IMG/VR virus record: IMGVR_UViG_3300020457_000023
Span: 1 to 42,215 of that record
Source: a virus
DNA length: 42,215 nt
Reading direction: 5' to 3' (one strand)
This document shows positions 30,111 to 39,900 of the stretch, piece by piece. The notes under the pieces are model-generated. The model saw only the letters and a list, made by a program, of their open reading frames with translations, did not search any database and was not told the DNA's origin. Made by a program: the position numbers and the translations under genes. How positions within the stretch are numbered: position 1 is the stretch's first letter; every line of letters begins with the position of its first letter.

Positions 30111-30658
30111 CGGAACGGTTTTCCTGCGAGGTGAGCAACCATAGACCTCCTGACTCCACGAGTAACAGGTGTAATCCTATGTAGGCAAAAACTAGGAAAT
30201 ACTATCAGTGTTCCCTTATCTCTAGGTAAATCATCAAACAATTCAGTATGATGTATTTCTAAGTTACCACCGTCATATTCATCTGATTCACTAAGTTGTA
30301 AAGAGAATCCAATCTTTCTTGATGGTGCATCATCACTAAGATCATTATCTACATGCCAATTGTAATGACATCCATCACTTTCATATTTAATATATTGTAA
30401 ATTTTCAAATCCATCTGCCTCAAAACGATACCATTTATGATTAATTTCTCTACCTATATCACCAACACGATTATAAATCCACTCAACACCCTCATCAAAA
30501 TTTATAAATGAGTTCCATGATTTTCTAATAGGATTTAATGAGTTAACATCAATACCAGACTCAAGTAAACCAATACTCTCACCAATTTGAGTTATAGTAT
30601 CACATTCCTCTTTAGTAAATGCATTTGCTATGCAGTGTGGGTCAATTCTTGGGTTCAT
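30107..30658 (-). CDS. PKHD-type 2OG-Fe(II) hydroxylase, paralogue 2
   Basis: 183 aa. H102-V-D104 (YNWHVDN), distal H160 (FCLHRITPV) and R170 (RGVRRSM) are the iron and 2-oxoglutarate ligands; between them lies the EYDGGNLEIH strand. The order fits the prolyl-4-hydroxylase and PiuC-like group. It is a tandem duplicate of the 199-aa gene, starting 1 nt after it. The ATG at 30658 is followed by MNPRIDPHCIANAF. The protein substrate is unknown; possible targets are ribosomal or virion proteins. Confidence 0.87.
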   Translation of the reverse strand: MNPRIDPHCIANAFTKEECDTITQIGESIGLLESGIDVNSLNPIRKSWNSFINFDEGVEWIYNRVGDIGREINHKWYRFEADGFENLQYIKYESDGCHYNWHVDNDLSDDAPSRKIGFSLQLSESDEYDGGNLEIHHTELFDDLPRDKGTLIVFPSFCLHRITPVTRGVRRSMVAHLAGKPFR

Positions 30659-30659
30659 A

Positions 30660-31259
30660 TTATTTAAATGGTGGTCCGACTAACCATACAACTAAACTTT
30701 TTCTAACTCCAGAAGTTACTGGTGTGACTTGATGTAGTGTATAACTGGGAAAAGCAATCACTAATCCTTTTTGTTTTGGTGCAGTCTTTAAACTTTGTGA
30801 GTGTAATTGAAAATCACCACCCTCATACTCATCAGGATTTGATAATTGTATTGTTAGTGACAACTTACGAGAGGGTGCATCACTTTTTGTATGACCATCA
30901 ATGTGCCATCCATAAAATGATCCATCACAATCATACCTAGTATACTGTAAATCCTCATTGAACCCACTGATATCAAACCTCCAGTGCAATCCATTAAGAT
31001 TTCTAGATATATTACCTATTCTATCATATAACCACTTAGTATTGTTATTTAACTCTATCCATGAATTCTGTGATTGTCTAATCGATTTATTACTTACATT
31101 TCTATTGACTGTATCTGCACCAACAACAGATGATATTAAGTTATTGGACTCACCTAAACGGATTATCTCATCACATTCTGACTCTGTAAACCCATCCTCC
31201 CAAGTTGCATAATCAACTTCATCATATGTAGGATGAGGTAATAAAGGATAAAATGACAT
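30660..31259 (-). CDS. PKHD-type 2OG-Fe(II) hydroxylase, paralogue 1
   Basis: 199 aa. H119-I-D121 (YGWHIDGH), distal H176 (YTLHQVTPV) and R186 (SGVRKSL), with EYEGGDFQLHS in between. It aligns over its whole length with the following 183-aa gene, including SDAPSRK and the C-terminal PPFK/KPFR, so the pair arose by tandem duplication. ATG at 31259, 16 nt after ndhI, with no strong Shine-Dalgarno. The retained ligands predict an active enzyme. Confidence 0.87.
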   Translation of the reverse strand: MSFYPLLPHPTYDEVDYATWEDGFTESECDEIIRLGESNNLISSVVGADTVNRNVSNKSIRQSQNSWIELNNNTKWLYDRIGNISRNLNGLHWRFDISGFNEDLQYTRYDCDGSFYGWHIDGHTKSDAPSRKLSLTIQLSNPDEYEGGDFQLHSQSLKTAPKQKGLVIAFPSYTLHQVTPVTSGVRKSLVVWLVGPPFK

Positions 31260-31275
31260 AATAAACTATATTTGA

Positions 31276-31824
31276 CTAGTTGATCATACCCACTCTGGGG
31301 TCAGAGTCCTTGACTGTGTGAGGATCCATTTCTCCTTTTGGTAGGTAAGGTAATTCACGCAATGCCCTAACACTGGGATCAGTTGTAACATTTGTGGGCA
31401 ATCGTCCAAGAGCGACATTATCAAAGTTAAGTTGATGCCTGTCAAATGTAGCGAGTTCATACTCCTCCGTCATAGATAAACAATTTGTAGGGCAATACTC
31501 AACGCAATTACCACAAAAAATACATGCACCAAAGTCGATTGAATAATTTCTTAATTCTTTCTTTTTGGTTTCTTTATTCATTACCCAGTCTACCACAGGT
31601 AGATTAATTGGGCAAACTCTCACACATACCTCACATGCTATGCACTTATCAAATTCATAATGTATTCTTCCTCTATATCTTTCAGATGGAATGAGTTTCT
31701 CATAAGGATACTGAACTGTTACAGGTCTTCGACCCATATGATCAAGAGTTACAGAGAGACCCTGCAACATATATTTTGCTGCGTTCTTAATTTCTTTTAG
31801 ATAATCAAGGACTCCTTTAATCAT
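31276..31824 (-). CDS. ndhI: NADH dehydrogenase-like complex subunit NdhI (two [4Fe-4S] ferredoxin-type)
   Basis: 182 aa from the ATG at 31824 ([19 protein letters not shown]), the normal NdhI start; the frame upstream belongs to the 28-aa peptide. Two CxxCxxCxxxCP clusters, C61-C64-C67-C71 and C101-C104-C107-C111, hold the two [4Fe-4S] centres that pass electrons through the peripheral arm of the cyanobacterial NDH-1 complex. [20 protein letters not shown] and [18 protein letters not shown] match cyanobacterial NdhI. Full length and intact. Host-derived auxiliary metabolic gene; it may replace or supplement host NdhI and raise cyclic electron flow around photosystem I. The start overlaps the preceding stop (ATGA). 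Confidence 0.95.
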   Translation of the reverse strand: MIKGVLDYLKEIKNAAKYMLQGLSVTLDHMGRRPVTVQYPYEKLIPSERYRGRIHYEFDKCIACEVCVRVCPINLPVVDWVMNKETKKKELRNYSIDFGACIFCGNCVEYCPTNCLSMTEEYELATFDRHQLNFDNVALGRLPTNVTTDPSVRALRELPYLPKGEMDPHTVKDSDPRVGMIN

Positions 31825-31907
31825 ACCCACGCATATGTTGAAAATACAAGTGCGACACCCACCAATCCAAATACTATGCAAGATGATCTAATTGGTAAAT
31901 CTCTCAT
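31821..31907 (-). CDS. Membrane micro-protein overlapping ndhI, 28 aa
   Basis: ATG at 31907; the TGA at 31821 overlaps the ndhI ATG as ATGA. Sequence [20 protein letters not shown] plus VFSTYAWV: a short basic start and one hydrophobic helix of about 17 residues. It resembles in layout the tiny subunits of photosynthetic complexes, but I cannot match it to a named one. The overlap with ndhI suggests a role linked to NDH-1 or the thylakoid membrane. Confidence 0.55.
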   Translation of the reverse strand: MRDLPIRSSCIVFGLVGVALVFSTYAWV

Positions 31908-31929
31908 TGGTTTTTCTTAACTCTATAAG

Positions 31930-31937
31930 TATTTACA
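31930..31937 (-). promoter_or_regulatory. Near-consensus late-type promoter (TGTAAATA)
   Basis: TGTAAATA on the minus strand, one base from TATAAATA, 22 nt before the ATG of the 28-aa peptide. Would drive ndhI late. Weak. Confidence 0.35.
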
Positions 31938-31969
31938 CTATAAGTGTTTTTACCTATGTTGTCAAGTCA

Positions 31970-32101
31970 TCACCTTTTGACATCATGAGCACAACCATCA
32001 CCTTTGTAATCGTCACTATCATAATATCCACCTTTTGTACCAAAGTAAAGTGTGATTGCCACGAAAGGCAATGCAACTACAGTTAAAAAAATTCCGAACA
32101 T
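31970..32101 (-). CDS. Small membrane protein upstream of ndhI, 43 aa
   Basis: ATG at 32101, 6 nt after the collagen-like gene stop; TGA at 31970. An N-terminal transmembrane helix (MFGIFLTVVALPFVAITLYF, residues 1-20) is followed by a hydrophilic Tyr/Asp/Lys tail (GGYYDSDDYKGDGCAHD). Size and layout are like the one-helix accessory subunits of NDH-1 (NdhP, NdhQ are about this size), and phage cassettes with ndhI and a small ndh gene have been described as far as I recall, but I cannot confirm which subunit this is. Unknown otherwise. Confidence 0.6.
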   Translation of the reverse strand: MFGIFLTVVALPFVAITLYFGTKGGYYDSDDYKGDGCAHDVKR

Positions 32102-32107
32102 AATAAT

Positions 32108-34072
32108 TTAGTAGATAACTCTAATGTCTCCTCCATTAGGTATAACCTGATATGGAGCTCCAGCAACTGCTCTACCAGCAGGAGCAGCTCCCGCTTGACC
32201 CCAGTCACCACCTGCAATGCCAGGTGTGCCAGGTGTGCCTGGTGTGCCAGGTTGCCCATTGCCGCCTGGTGTACCTGGCGTACCTGGTTGACCTGGTGTG
32301 CCATCTGTCCCATCATCGCCAGGTGTGCCAGGTGTGCCAGGTGTTCCATCGGTGCCTGGTGTGCCAGGTGTTCCATCACCGCCAGGTGTGCCAGGTGTTC
32401 CGTCACCTCCATCAGAACCTGGTGTGCCAGGTGTGCCTGGTGTGCCAGGTGAGGCAGCATTACATGATGCACTACCGCCAGGTGTACCAGAACCGCCAGG
32501 TGTTCCACTGCTTCCACTACCGCCAGGTGTGCCTGGTGTTCCAGATCCACCTGAAGAACCTGGTGTGCCAGGTGTTCCATCGGTACCTGGCGTTCCAGCA
32601 GTGCCAGGTGTGCCAGGCGTACCTGGCGTGCCAGGTGTGCCAGGTGTGCCTGGTGTTCCAGCACCACCTGGCGTAGCAGAGGTGCCTGGTGTACCTCCAG
32701 AAGAACTCAAAGCACCTGTTTTATTATTCCAACCTCTACCTTCAGATCCAGATCCAGCAAAACCTTTTAGACCTTTAATACCATTGAAACCACCATAACC
32801 TTTATTACCACCTTGTCCACCAAATCCACGGAATCCACCTGCACCACCAAATCCTTTGGCACCGCCTGATCCTGCTGATCCACCCTGTCCTCCGTAGCCA
32901 CGACCGCCACCAGATCCACCTGATCCACCGCCGCCACCAGATCCACCAGATCCACCGCCGCCACCAGATCCTGGTCCTCCACCAAAGCAAGCAACTTTTG
33001 ATTGTGATGTGCCTGGTTGATTTACTGTACTCCTATTTTGAACACTAACCTGATTCGATACTCTACTTCTTCTTCTACCTTGACCCCACCATCCTCTTCT
33101 ACTCCTCCTTTCCTGTCGCTGATTCTGTTGTGCTACGGTTACATTTTGGAATGTGTATGTAAATGACAATGTGGTTCTCTGCATACCAGGTGAACCAAAT
33201 GAACCTGGCGTACCTGGTTGACCTGGCGATCCATCACTACCTGGCGTACCTGGCGATCCATCGCCGCCATCAGAACCTGGCGATCCATTGCTTCCGTCAG
33301 AACCTGGCGATCCGTCCACGCCAGGACTGCCAGGCGACCCATTAACACCTGGCGATCCATCTACACCGTCAACACCATTTCCAACAAAATTGCTACCATC
33401 TACACCATCTACACCGTCAACACCATCGGATCCACCACCACCACCTGCATAAATTCTAGATTGACCACCCTCACACTCAACAAAAACTACACGAGTAGAT
33501 GGTGCACCAGGATTTGTTATCTTAACTGCGTTACCACCTGGTTGATTTTTTGCACCACCAGCAGCATAAACACCATCACCAGCAGGAGAGTTAGCAACAA
33601 AAATATGTAGATTAGATGATGCTGAACTAGCAATAGAAACGGAAGGTTGAGCTACTTGGTCGGATACCATCCTACCCCTAATCTTCAAATATTTTGTGAT
33701 ATTTTTATTGAGATTAGAATTCCAGTCTACTGCTGCTTGTGTTGAGGGAGATGATAGTGTACCAACATCAAAGTATTGTTCCTCTGTATTAGGATCCTGT
33801 TCTAAACAATATTCTTTAATTACACTTCTAACATCATCAGGAGAAATTTCTCCACTAGTAGGTACACCTACATTCTCTGTAGAATCTAAAATATATGGAA
33901 GATCCCCACCTTGATATGGTGCATCAAGATCAGTTACCCTACGCAATTCAGATGCTGCTAACTGTTTGTTTGGATCACCAACAGCATTTCTAATATCACC
34001 AAATGAATGTTGTGTGCCAGGTGAACCAGTGAGTAGTAACTTAGTAGTGTTTGACCAGTCGTTTGCTGCCAT
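32108..34072 (-). CDS. Collagen-like, glycine-rich virion adhesin
   Basis: 654 aa. Residues 1-210 form a globular head (LLLTGSPGTQHSFGDIRNAV at the start; SSNLHIFVANSPAGDGVYAA and RVVFVECEGGQSRIYAGGGG near its end). Residues 215-296 and 459-624 are collagen-like Gly-X-Y repeats (VDG, SPG, then TPG). Between them a basic segment (QERRSRRGWWGQGRRRSR) and a poly-Gly block (364-445) with KGFGG/KGYGG. It ends VIPNGGDIRVIY, like the end of phage glycine-rich tail proteins. Role: fibrous tail or head adhesin that trimerises. Starts behind AAGGT, coupled to the stop of the 938-aa gene. Confidence 0.8.
   Translation of the reverse strand: MAANDWSNTTKLLLTGSPGTQHSFGDIRNAVGDPNKQLAASELRRVTDLDAPYQGGDLPYILDSTENVGVPTSGEISPDDVRSVIKEYCLEQDPNTEEQYFDVGTLSSPSTQAAVDWNSNLNKNITKYLKIRGRMVSDQVAQPSVSIASSASSNLHIFVANSPAGDGVYAAGGAKNQPGGNAVKITNPGAPSTRVVFVECEGGQSRIYAGGGGGSDGVDGVDGVDGSNFVGNGVDGVDGSPGVNGSPGSPGVDGSPGSDGSNGSPGSDGGDGSPGTPGSDGSPGQPGTPGSFGSPGMQRTTLSFTYTFQNVTVAQQNQRQERRSRRGWWGQGRRRSRVSNQVSVQNRSTVNQPGTSQSKVACFGGGPGSGGGGGSGGSGGGGGSGGSGGGRGYGGQGGSAGSGGAKGFGGAGGFRGFGGQGGNKGYGGFNGIKGLKGFAGSGSEGRGWNNKTGALSSSGGTPGTSATPGGAGTPGTPGTPGTPGTPGTPGTAGTPGTDGTPGTPGSSGGSGTPGTPGGSGSSGTPGGSGTPGGSASCNAASPGTPGTPGTPGSDGGDGTPGTPGGDGTPGTPGTDGTPGTPGTPGDDGTDGTPGQPGTPGTPGGNGQPGTPGTPGTPGIAGGDWGQAGAAPAGRAVAGAPYQVIPNGGDIRVIY
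32215..32690. repeat. Tandem 9-nt and 18-nt repeats encoding GTP triplets
   Basis: The + strand repeats units of the type ccaggtgtgcctggtgtg with small changes over about 475 bp, coding (minus strand) for Gly-Thr-Pro triplets. Codon variation (tgt/tgc, gcc/gcg, cca/ccg) interrupts perfect repeats. Prone to length change by slippage or recombination. Confidence 0.85.
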
Positions 34073-34083
34073 ATTATATTACC

Positions 34084-36900
34084 TTATGTTAGTGATAGGG
34101 TTGCAGATCCTACTCCTGCTACATCTATACTTAGGTTAGTACCGTTAACGATAATAGAAACACCAGTTGTTGCACTACCAACTAATGATCTCCATACACT
34201 ATCTGAACCGTAAACCTGTACTTGATCAGTAGGTCTATAGTAGATCATGTTACTAGTAGACCAACCTGGTGGTTGCTCAGGTGGTGCAGTAGGTTCATCG
34301 GTAACTTTTTGACCTTCATTTTCGATTAGTCTACCTAAGAATCCTCTCTCTTCTAGAACATTATAGTCTAGTTCAGTTGATAGACCAACACTTTGACTAT
34401 CTTCAAATCTAACTCTAAATTTCTTAGTATGACCATCATACCACATACTACCTTCATAATCCTCATCATTAACATCTACAATAGAGGGATTACCAGGTAC
34501 ACCACCACTAGGAATATAGTTTCTAGGTAAGACAAACGCCTCACCCGCATACCTCATATCCAAACTACCGCCAGGTTTATCAGTATTGAAACCGACTCTA
34601 TTTGTTGTGCTACCACCAACACCAATGGTTCCACCGATACCAAGATGATTATTTCTGATTAAAATTTGACTATAAATGTCAACTTGTGGATCACCATTAC
34701 CTGACATTCTTGTATTGGTGGTTCCGATACCAACATTACCTTCAAATATTGCCTGTGTATTGATTAATTGACCATTAGGTTCTCTCAACAATCCAACATG
34801 TAGTAAGTCAGTTGCTGCTCTATCACCAGATGTAGTTCCAATACCTATACCCTTTCCTTCATTCCTAGTGTCAATGAATAACTCAGAGGTTCCACTAATT
34901 TGAAGACCACTAGCAACTCTGGATGAAATACCAAGAGTGTTAGCACCAATTCCAAGACCTATGTACTTACCAAATACCTCGGTGTCATTACCAGATGAAA
35001 TCTTAATATCATTAAATGTTGATACGCCTGCAAAACCGATAAACTTAGTACCAGTGATGAGACCAGTAACACCATCTACCTTAGCACTACCAACATCAAT
35101 AGTTCCAACACCAGAAACAGTAAGACTACCATTAACATTGAGATCTTGTACTGTTGATACTCCACTAACAGTTAATCCAGCAGCACCAATTGTTGCCTTG
35201 TCTCCTTGGAATCCTGCGGTCATTGTACAGAATCCTGCACCAGTAATACCACCATTGACGCCAAATAGTTGACCATTCATAGTCACACTAGCACCAACTA
35301 CGATACCCTCTACATATTCAGCACCACCAGATGAGAAGATTTTACCACAAGTTACTGCAGCACCTGCTACATCAATACCTAGTTTACCTACACCTCCACC
35401 AGAACTAAAGTTTACAGCACCACAAGTGAGGACACCTGATTGAATATCTACTCCAGTTGTAGAGATTGAACCTCCAGTAGAGAAGATGATAGGTCCTCCG
35501 ATAGTTAAACCACCACCAACAACTACACCACCACCAAGGAATTGACCACCACCAGTAAAGTCACCTCTACCCTGTGCAGTTACACCTCCATTAACACAAC
35601 TCAGTGATCCACAAGTAAATCCACCACCAACAGTCATACCATTAGAGGTATTTAATTCATCGCATGTTATATCCCCTTGGAATACCATGTCACCTGCACC
35701 AGTGACAGTTCCAGTAAATGAACTGATACCAGCAACAGATAAACCAGCACCAACATTCAATACATCAATATCTGTTTCCGCACCAATATTAAGACTACCC
35801 GTAATACTTCCAGCAATACCAACACTACCATCAACAATCAAATCTCCTTGATGGACTCTGACAGTACCAATAAATCCTGCTGCCTCACCAATAGCAGAAC
35901 TAGTATTACCAACACCTATGAACTCACCCACCAATAGATCTTGTCCAATAGTGCTAACACCTGATCCTTTGATGATAGAAGGTGCAATACCATCAACAGT
36001 TACAAGATCAACAAGAATCTCTGGTTGACCTAACAAACTAAATGCAGTTTGAGCACCAATAGCAGTAGTTGCAGTACCACTAAATGTCGTAGCAGTAATA
36101 ACTCCTGCCTCAGCAACAACTCCACCACTAATTCTTAAAGTTTGGAAACTTGTGATACCAGTAAATGTACCACCAACACCTTGAATATCTGTAACACTAA
36201 TACTAGGAGAATCTGTCAATCCTGCTGCTACAACTGCTCTTGTGGCATTTGTAATCGTACCAATAAATGTAGGTGCTTCAACTGTTGATGTAGCAGTGAC
36301 AGTGGAGAATGTACCAACATCAGCAACAACAGTTCCCTGCCCTTGTCCACTAGAGTTAACAGCAGTAATATTTTTTGCAACTAATCCTTCAAATGTACCG
36401 ACACCACTATTGGCATCCATGAATATCTCAAACCCTACACCAAAATCTGCACCGTCTCTTGGTCTTTCTGTACCAACACCTACATCTTTAAGAGAATATA
36501 TTGTATCACCAGCACCAGGATTGATCCATACAGATACAGGTAAATCTACTAAGTTTGCACCAGAACCAAAATATTCTGTTGCCCTTACTACACCACCTTC
36601 AGTTACTGTAAATCCCGTAGTCCCAACACCAACTTGGAAAGCTGCTTCTGGTACCGTAGTTCCGATACCTACTGACGAACCAGTTCCAACATTTAATGTA
36701 CCATAATATGTTGCTACTCCAGTGACAGTTAAATCATTTAACTCTGTCAGGTTATCGACAATGACATTGCCGCGAACATCGAGTTGTTGTCTAGGTATCG
36801 TGCTTCCGATACCAACCAGACCATTATTAGAAATCAGGTCATCAGTATCTACCTGAATACCGTCTCTGAAATTGATTACTGTTTTATAATTGCTAGGCAT
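34084..36900 (-). CDS. Fibre-like virion protein, 938 aa
   Basis: 938 aa, ATG at 36900. The start (MPSNYKTVINFRDGIQVDTD, then GLVGIGSTIPRQQLDVRG) is a GIG-T-x-P..LDV-G motif seen in many phage tail fibres; GIGTT recurs at about residues 70-80, 735 and 780. The middle repeats beta-strand units with GGGV, AGV and TGV words, likely a trimeric beta-helical shaft. Near the C-terminus EGSMWYDGHTKKFRVRF and IYYRPTDQVQVYG look like a folded tip. Probably a tail fibre or whisker-like virion protein. A GATAAATA late promoter lies just upstream. Confidence 0.78.
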   Translation of the reverse strand: MPSNYKTVINFRDGIQVDTDDLISNNGLVGIGSTIPRQQLDVRGNVIVDNLTELNDLTVTGVATYYGTLNVGTGSSVGIGTTVPEAAFQVGVGTTGFTVTEGGVVRATEYFGSGANLVDLPVSVWINPGAGDTIYSLKDVGVGTERPRDGADFGVGFEIFMDANSGVGTFEGLVAKNITAVNSSGQGQGTVVADVGTFSTVTATSTVEAPTFIGTITNATRAVVAAGLTDSPSISVTDIQGVGGTFTGITSFQTLRISGGVVAEAGVITATTFSGTATTAIGAQTAFSLLGQPEILVDLVTVDGIAPSIIKGSGVSTIGQDLLVGEFIGVGNTSSAIGEAAGFIGTVRVHQGDLIVDGSVGIAGSITGSLNIGAETDIDVLNVGAGLSVAGISSFTGTVTGAGDMVFQGDITCDELNTSNGMTVGGGFTCGSLSCVNGGVTAQGRGDFTGGGQFLGGGVVVGGGLTIGGPIIFSTGGSISTTGVDIQSGVLTCGAVNFSSGGGVGKLGIDVAGAAVTCGKIFSSGGAEYVEGIVVGASVTMNGQLFGVNGGITGAGFCTMTAGFQGDKATIGAAGLTVSGVSTVQDLNVNGSLTVSGVGTIDVGSAKVDGVTGLITGTKFIGFAGVSTFNDIKISSGNDTEVFGKYIGLGIGANTLGISSRVASGLQISGTSELFIDTRNEGKGIGIGTTSGDRAATDLLHVGLLREPNGQLINTQAIFEGNVGIGTTNTRMSGNGDPQVDIYSQILIRNNHLGIGGTIGVGGSTTNRVGFNTDKPGGSLDMRYAGEAFVLPRNYIPSGGVPGNPSIVDVNDEDYEGSMWYDGHTKKFRVRFEDSQSVGLSTELDYNVLEERGFLGRLIENEGQKVTDEPTAPPEQPPGWSTSNMIYYRPTDQVQVYGSDSVWRSLVGSATTGVSIIVNGTNLSIDVAGVGSATLSLT

Positions 36901-36927
36901 TATTTTAGGGTAGACAAGACCTTTTAC

Positions 36928-39900
36928 TTATTTATCTTTGATGTCATCAACTTGTTGTGACAAGTCTTTGACTGCCTCAATTAGTAGAGGTATTAGTTTA
37001 TTATAGTGGACACCTTTAGTGCCGTCAGGTTTTGTTGATACTGCCTCAGGTAGAACCTTCTCTACATCTTGAGCAATGACACCAATGTCATGTCCAGTGT
37101 AGTTTTTGTTATTCTTCCAGTCATACTCAGTACCACGAATTTGCATAACTTTAGAAATAGGATCATCTAGTGTGGATACATTTTCTTTAAATGCAATGTC
37201 AGAGGTTTGACCATAGAAGGCAATAATATCATCACAGAAATGAACAGGACCACCACAGAATGTAACTCCAGCACCACTATGGAAGAAGTCTCCACTAAAT
37301 GTAGTGAATCCAGTAAATTCAACATCTTGATTAAATGTTACTGGTGCATCATAAGCGGTATCAGTTGCAATTGCAACCTTAAAGCCTGGTGCTGCATTAA
37401 GAACCAGATCACCAACACCAAACTTAGTTGTAATCTCAGTCTTATTAGTACCAACACCAATTTTAACATTGTTGATGTTTGCACCGCTAGGGAAGGAACC
37501 AGTAAACTCAATTGTACCAGCAAGTTCAATGCTACCACTAGATACAACCTTACCAGTAAAGTTTACATCATTGGTAAATGTAACAGGACCATCAAACTGT
37601 GACAGGATATTTTGTTGAGCACCACCCTCAACATTAATTCTTTGTTTGACTGTAATTTCATCAACAACAATAGAGTTAGCAGATGGATCCTCACCTGTAA
37701 TGGTAGGAATAGGAATATCAAATGATTTTTCCTGTCCAGTAGCAGAGTTGATCTTCTTATTACCAATGAAGAAATCACCTCTGTTATTTAAACCAGTGTA
37801 TACAACAGTACCACCACTTCTATTTTGTGCTTGAGATAGATATTCCTCAACCTCAGTTAGTGATCTATTCTGAACCTGAGGTAGTGATGTTGAATAGTTA
37901 CCAGGACCATAACCAAGATATTCAAATGTGTGACCCGACGCTCTTAAGATAGATGGTCTTCTAGTTTCCACCGCAAGAATATTCATTTTCTTGAGAGGAG
38001 TTCCAATGGGGTAAGATTTAGGAATTGTTCCCATTTGACCTCTGAGAACACTGAATGAATCATTACCAGCACCACCAAGTCCAGTAGATGAAACTCTAAC
38101 AATCTCGTTTCCAATTTCTAAGTAATCACCAAGTTGGAATCTGTTTGCAGTTCCAATACCACTAGCATGTTGTACAGGGAATGAGGTATCTGTGTTAGCA
38201 ACATCAGTCTTAAGACCAACCATGTCACCACCATAGAACTGTACAAATCTAGATCCAATCGCCTCATTAATATTAATCTTCTGATCATGATCAGAGTGTG
38301 CATGTCTCAGGATCTTGAATGTGCTACCCGCACCAACAGTAACTTGCGGATCATTTGTAGTTCTAGCAGTAAATGATGTGACACCAGTTGCAATAGCATC
38401 AATGTAGAAATCACCAATCTTAACATTGTCACCATTAATTAAAGTAAATTGATTACCTTGTCTAAGTCCATGAGCAGAATCAGTTACAAATGTAGTAATA
38501 CCAGTTGTGGTATCGAACGATGTAGATGAAACACCTAAGGATTGACCAACCACAAATGCAAACTGACCTGAGACCACAGTAGGATCAGTAGTTGTTACAC
38601 CAATTGTAAATGAAGTCTCATCCAATACATTTTGAATTACATGATATGTGTCACTAGTATTACCTGTACCAGTAAACTGAACTACATTTCCTACGGCATT
38701 AATAATAGATGATGTAGGGACACCAATAGATGCACCAGCAAAATTCTCAGGGAATAATGTGGCACCACCTGTGTATCCTGCACCAGGACTTTGAATTGTA
38801 AGGTCAGTGATAAATGTGCTACCAGCACCAACTGTTACAATTGCAGTTGCACCCTGCCAATTACCAGAATTATCAAGTAATCTAACATTGTACTTAGTAG
38901 TTTCAGCAAATCCAACACCACTATTAAATGGTGATAGATTCTCATGCTCTACAAAACCATTGAAGGTATGCATACCCTTCAATTGAATAGTAGAAATACC
39001 AGAGGATGCAGGGGTGGCACTAGATACAGCAAGTCCAACACCAAATGCGGTGGAGAACTTATTCATTGCCTCTCTAGTAACAGAGTTTAAAATACTATTA
39101 GTCTCAACCTTACCAATTGGATCTCTTCTTGCAAATGAAACAGATGGTGGTGGATTCTTTCTTATATTGTCTCTATCTAACTGTGGATAGAAATCAGTGA
39201 TCTGTTGACTATATTTTTGATTGGTAAACTCTGTGGGTGGTGCATAATCAGATGCCAACACCTCTAATAGATACACACCATCACTCTCATCTTTTTCATA
39301 TTGAGAGATAATAGTGGATCTATAAACATCAAAGTTACCTTGATTGTTATTGATACTGAATCTAGGAAGATCTGTTGTTCTGTTTGAGTTCTTCTCTATA
39401 TAATTACCAGTATTTTTCTTGTCACCACTGGTATCAGTATTACTATACTGGAACTCCATGTTGTTAGGAACAGCAGTTACAACATAGAAACCATTGTATC
39501 CTTTTTCTGCAATTGCAGTAGGATTATTAGAGTCAGCGATGTCTTCTGTAAAAACGATATCACCAACTCTGACATTATGAGGTAACTCTGCTCTAACTGT
39601 TACAGTATCACTAAGTTCACTACATGTAGCAATGAAACTGTACTTTCTCTTAAAGTCATGATCCTTTGCAGTGATACTAGTTGCAGTAATATCAGATGTC
39701 TTAGCAAAACCAGTAGATCCAGTGTTCTGTAACACAAAACCTTGAACTGGATCTCTAGAGTTATCTACCTCTTTGGGAATAACATAGCGTAATTTATATA
39801 ATTTATTTTCAATGCTTCTATTGTCCTCAAATCTCTTGAAGTATGATGGATCTGTCTCAGTAGTAGTATTAACATTAGGGTTGTTAACAATTTCAGAGAA

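Noticed and set aside
32215-32690. CRISPR-like appearance of regular repeats
   Set aside because: Units are 9-18 bp, in frame and without unique spacers; it is a protein repeat.
32298-32798. Plus-strand frame rich in Pro, Val and Gly opposite the collagen-like gene
   Set aside because: It is the mirror of the GTP-repeat coding strand; repeats with a 9-nt period keep all frames open. No start signals, and every other gene is on the minus strand.
36242-36706. Plus-strand frame of 154 codons opposite the 938-aa gene
   Set aside because: Shadow of a Thr/Val/Gly-rich coding region with strong codon bias; the minus-strand frame is clearly real.
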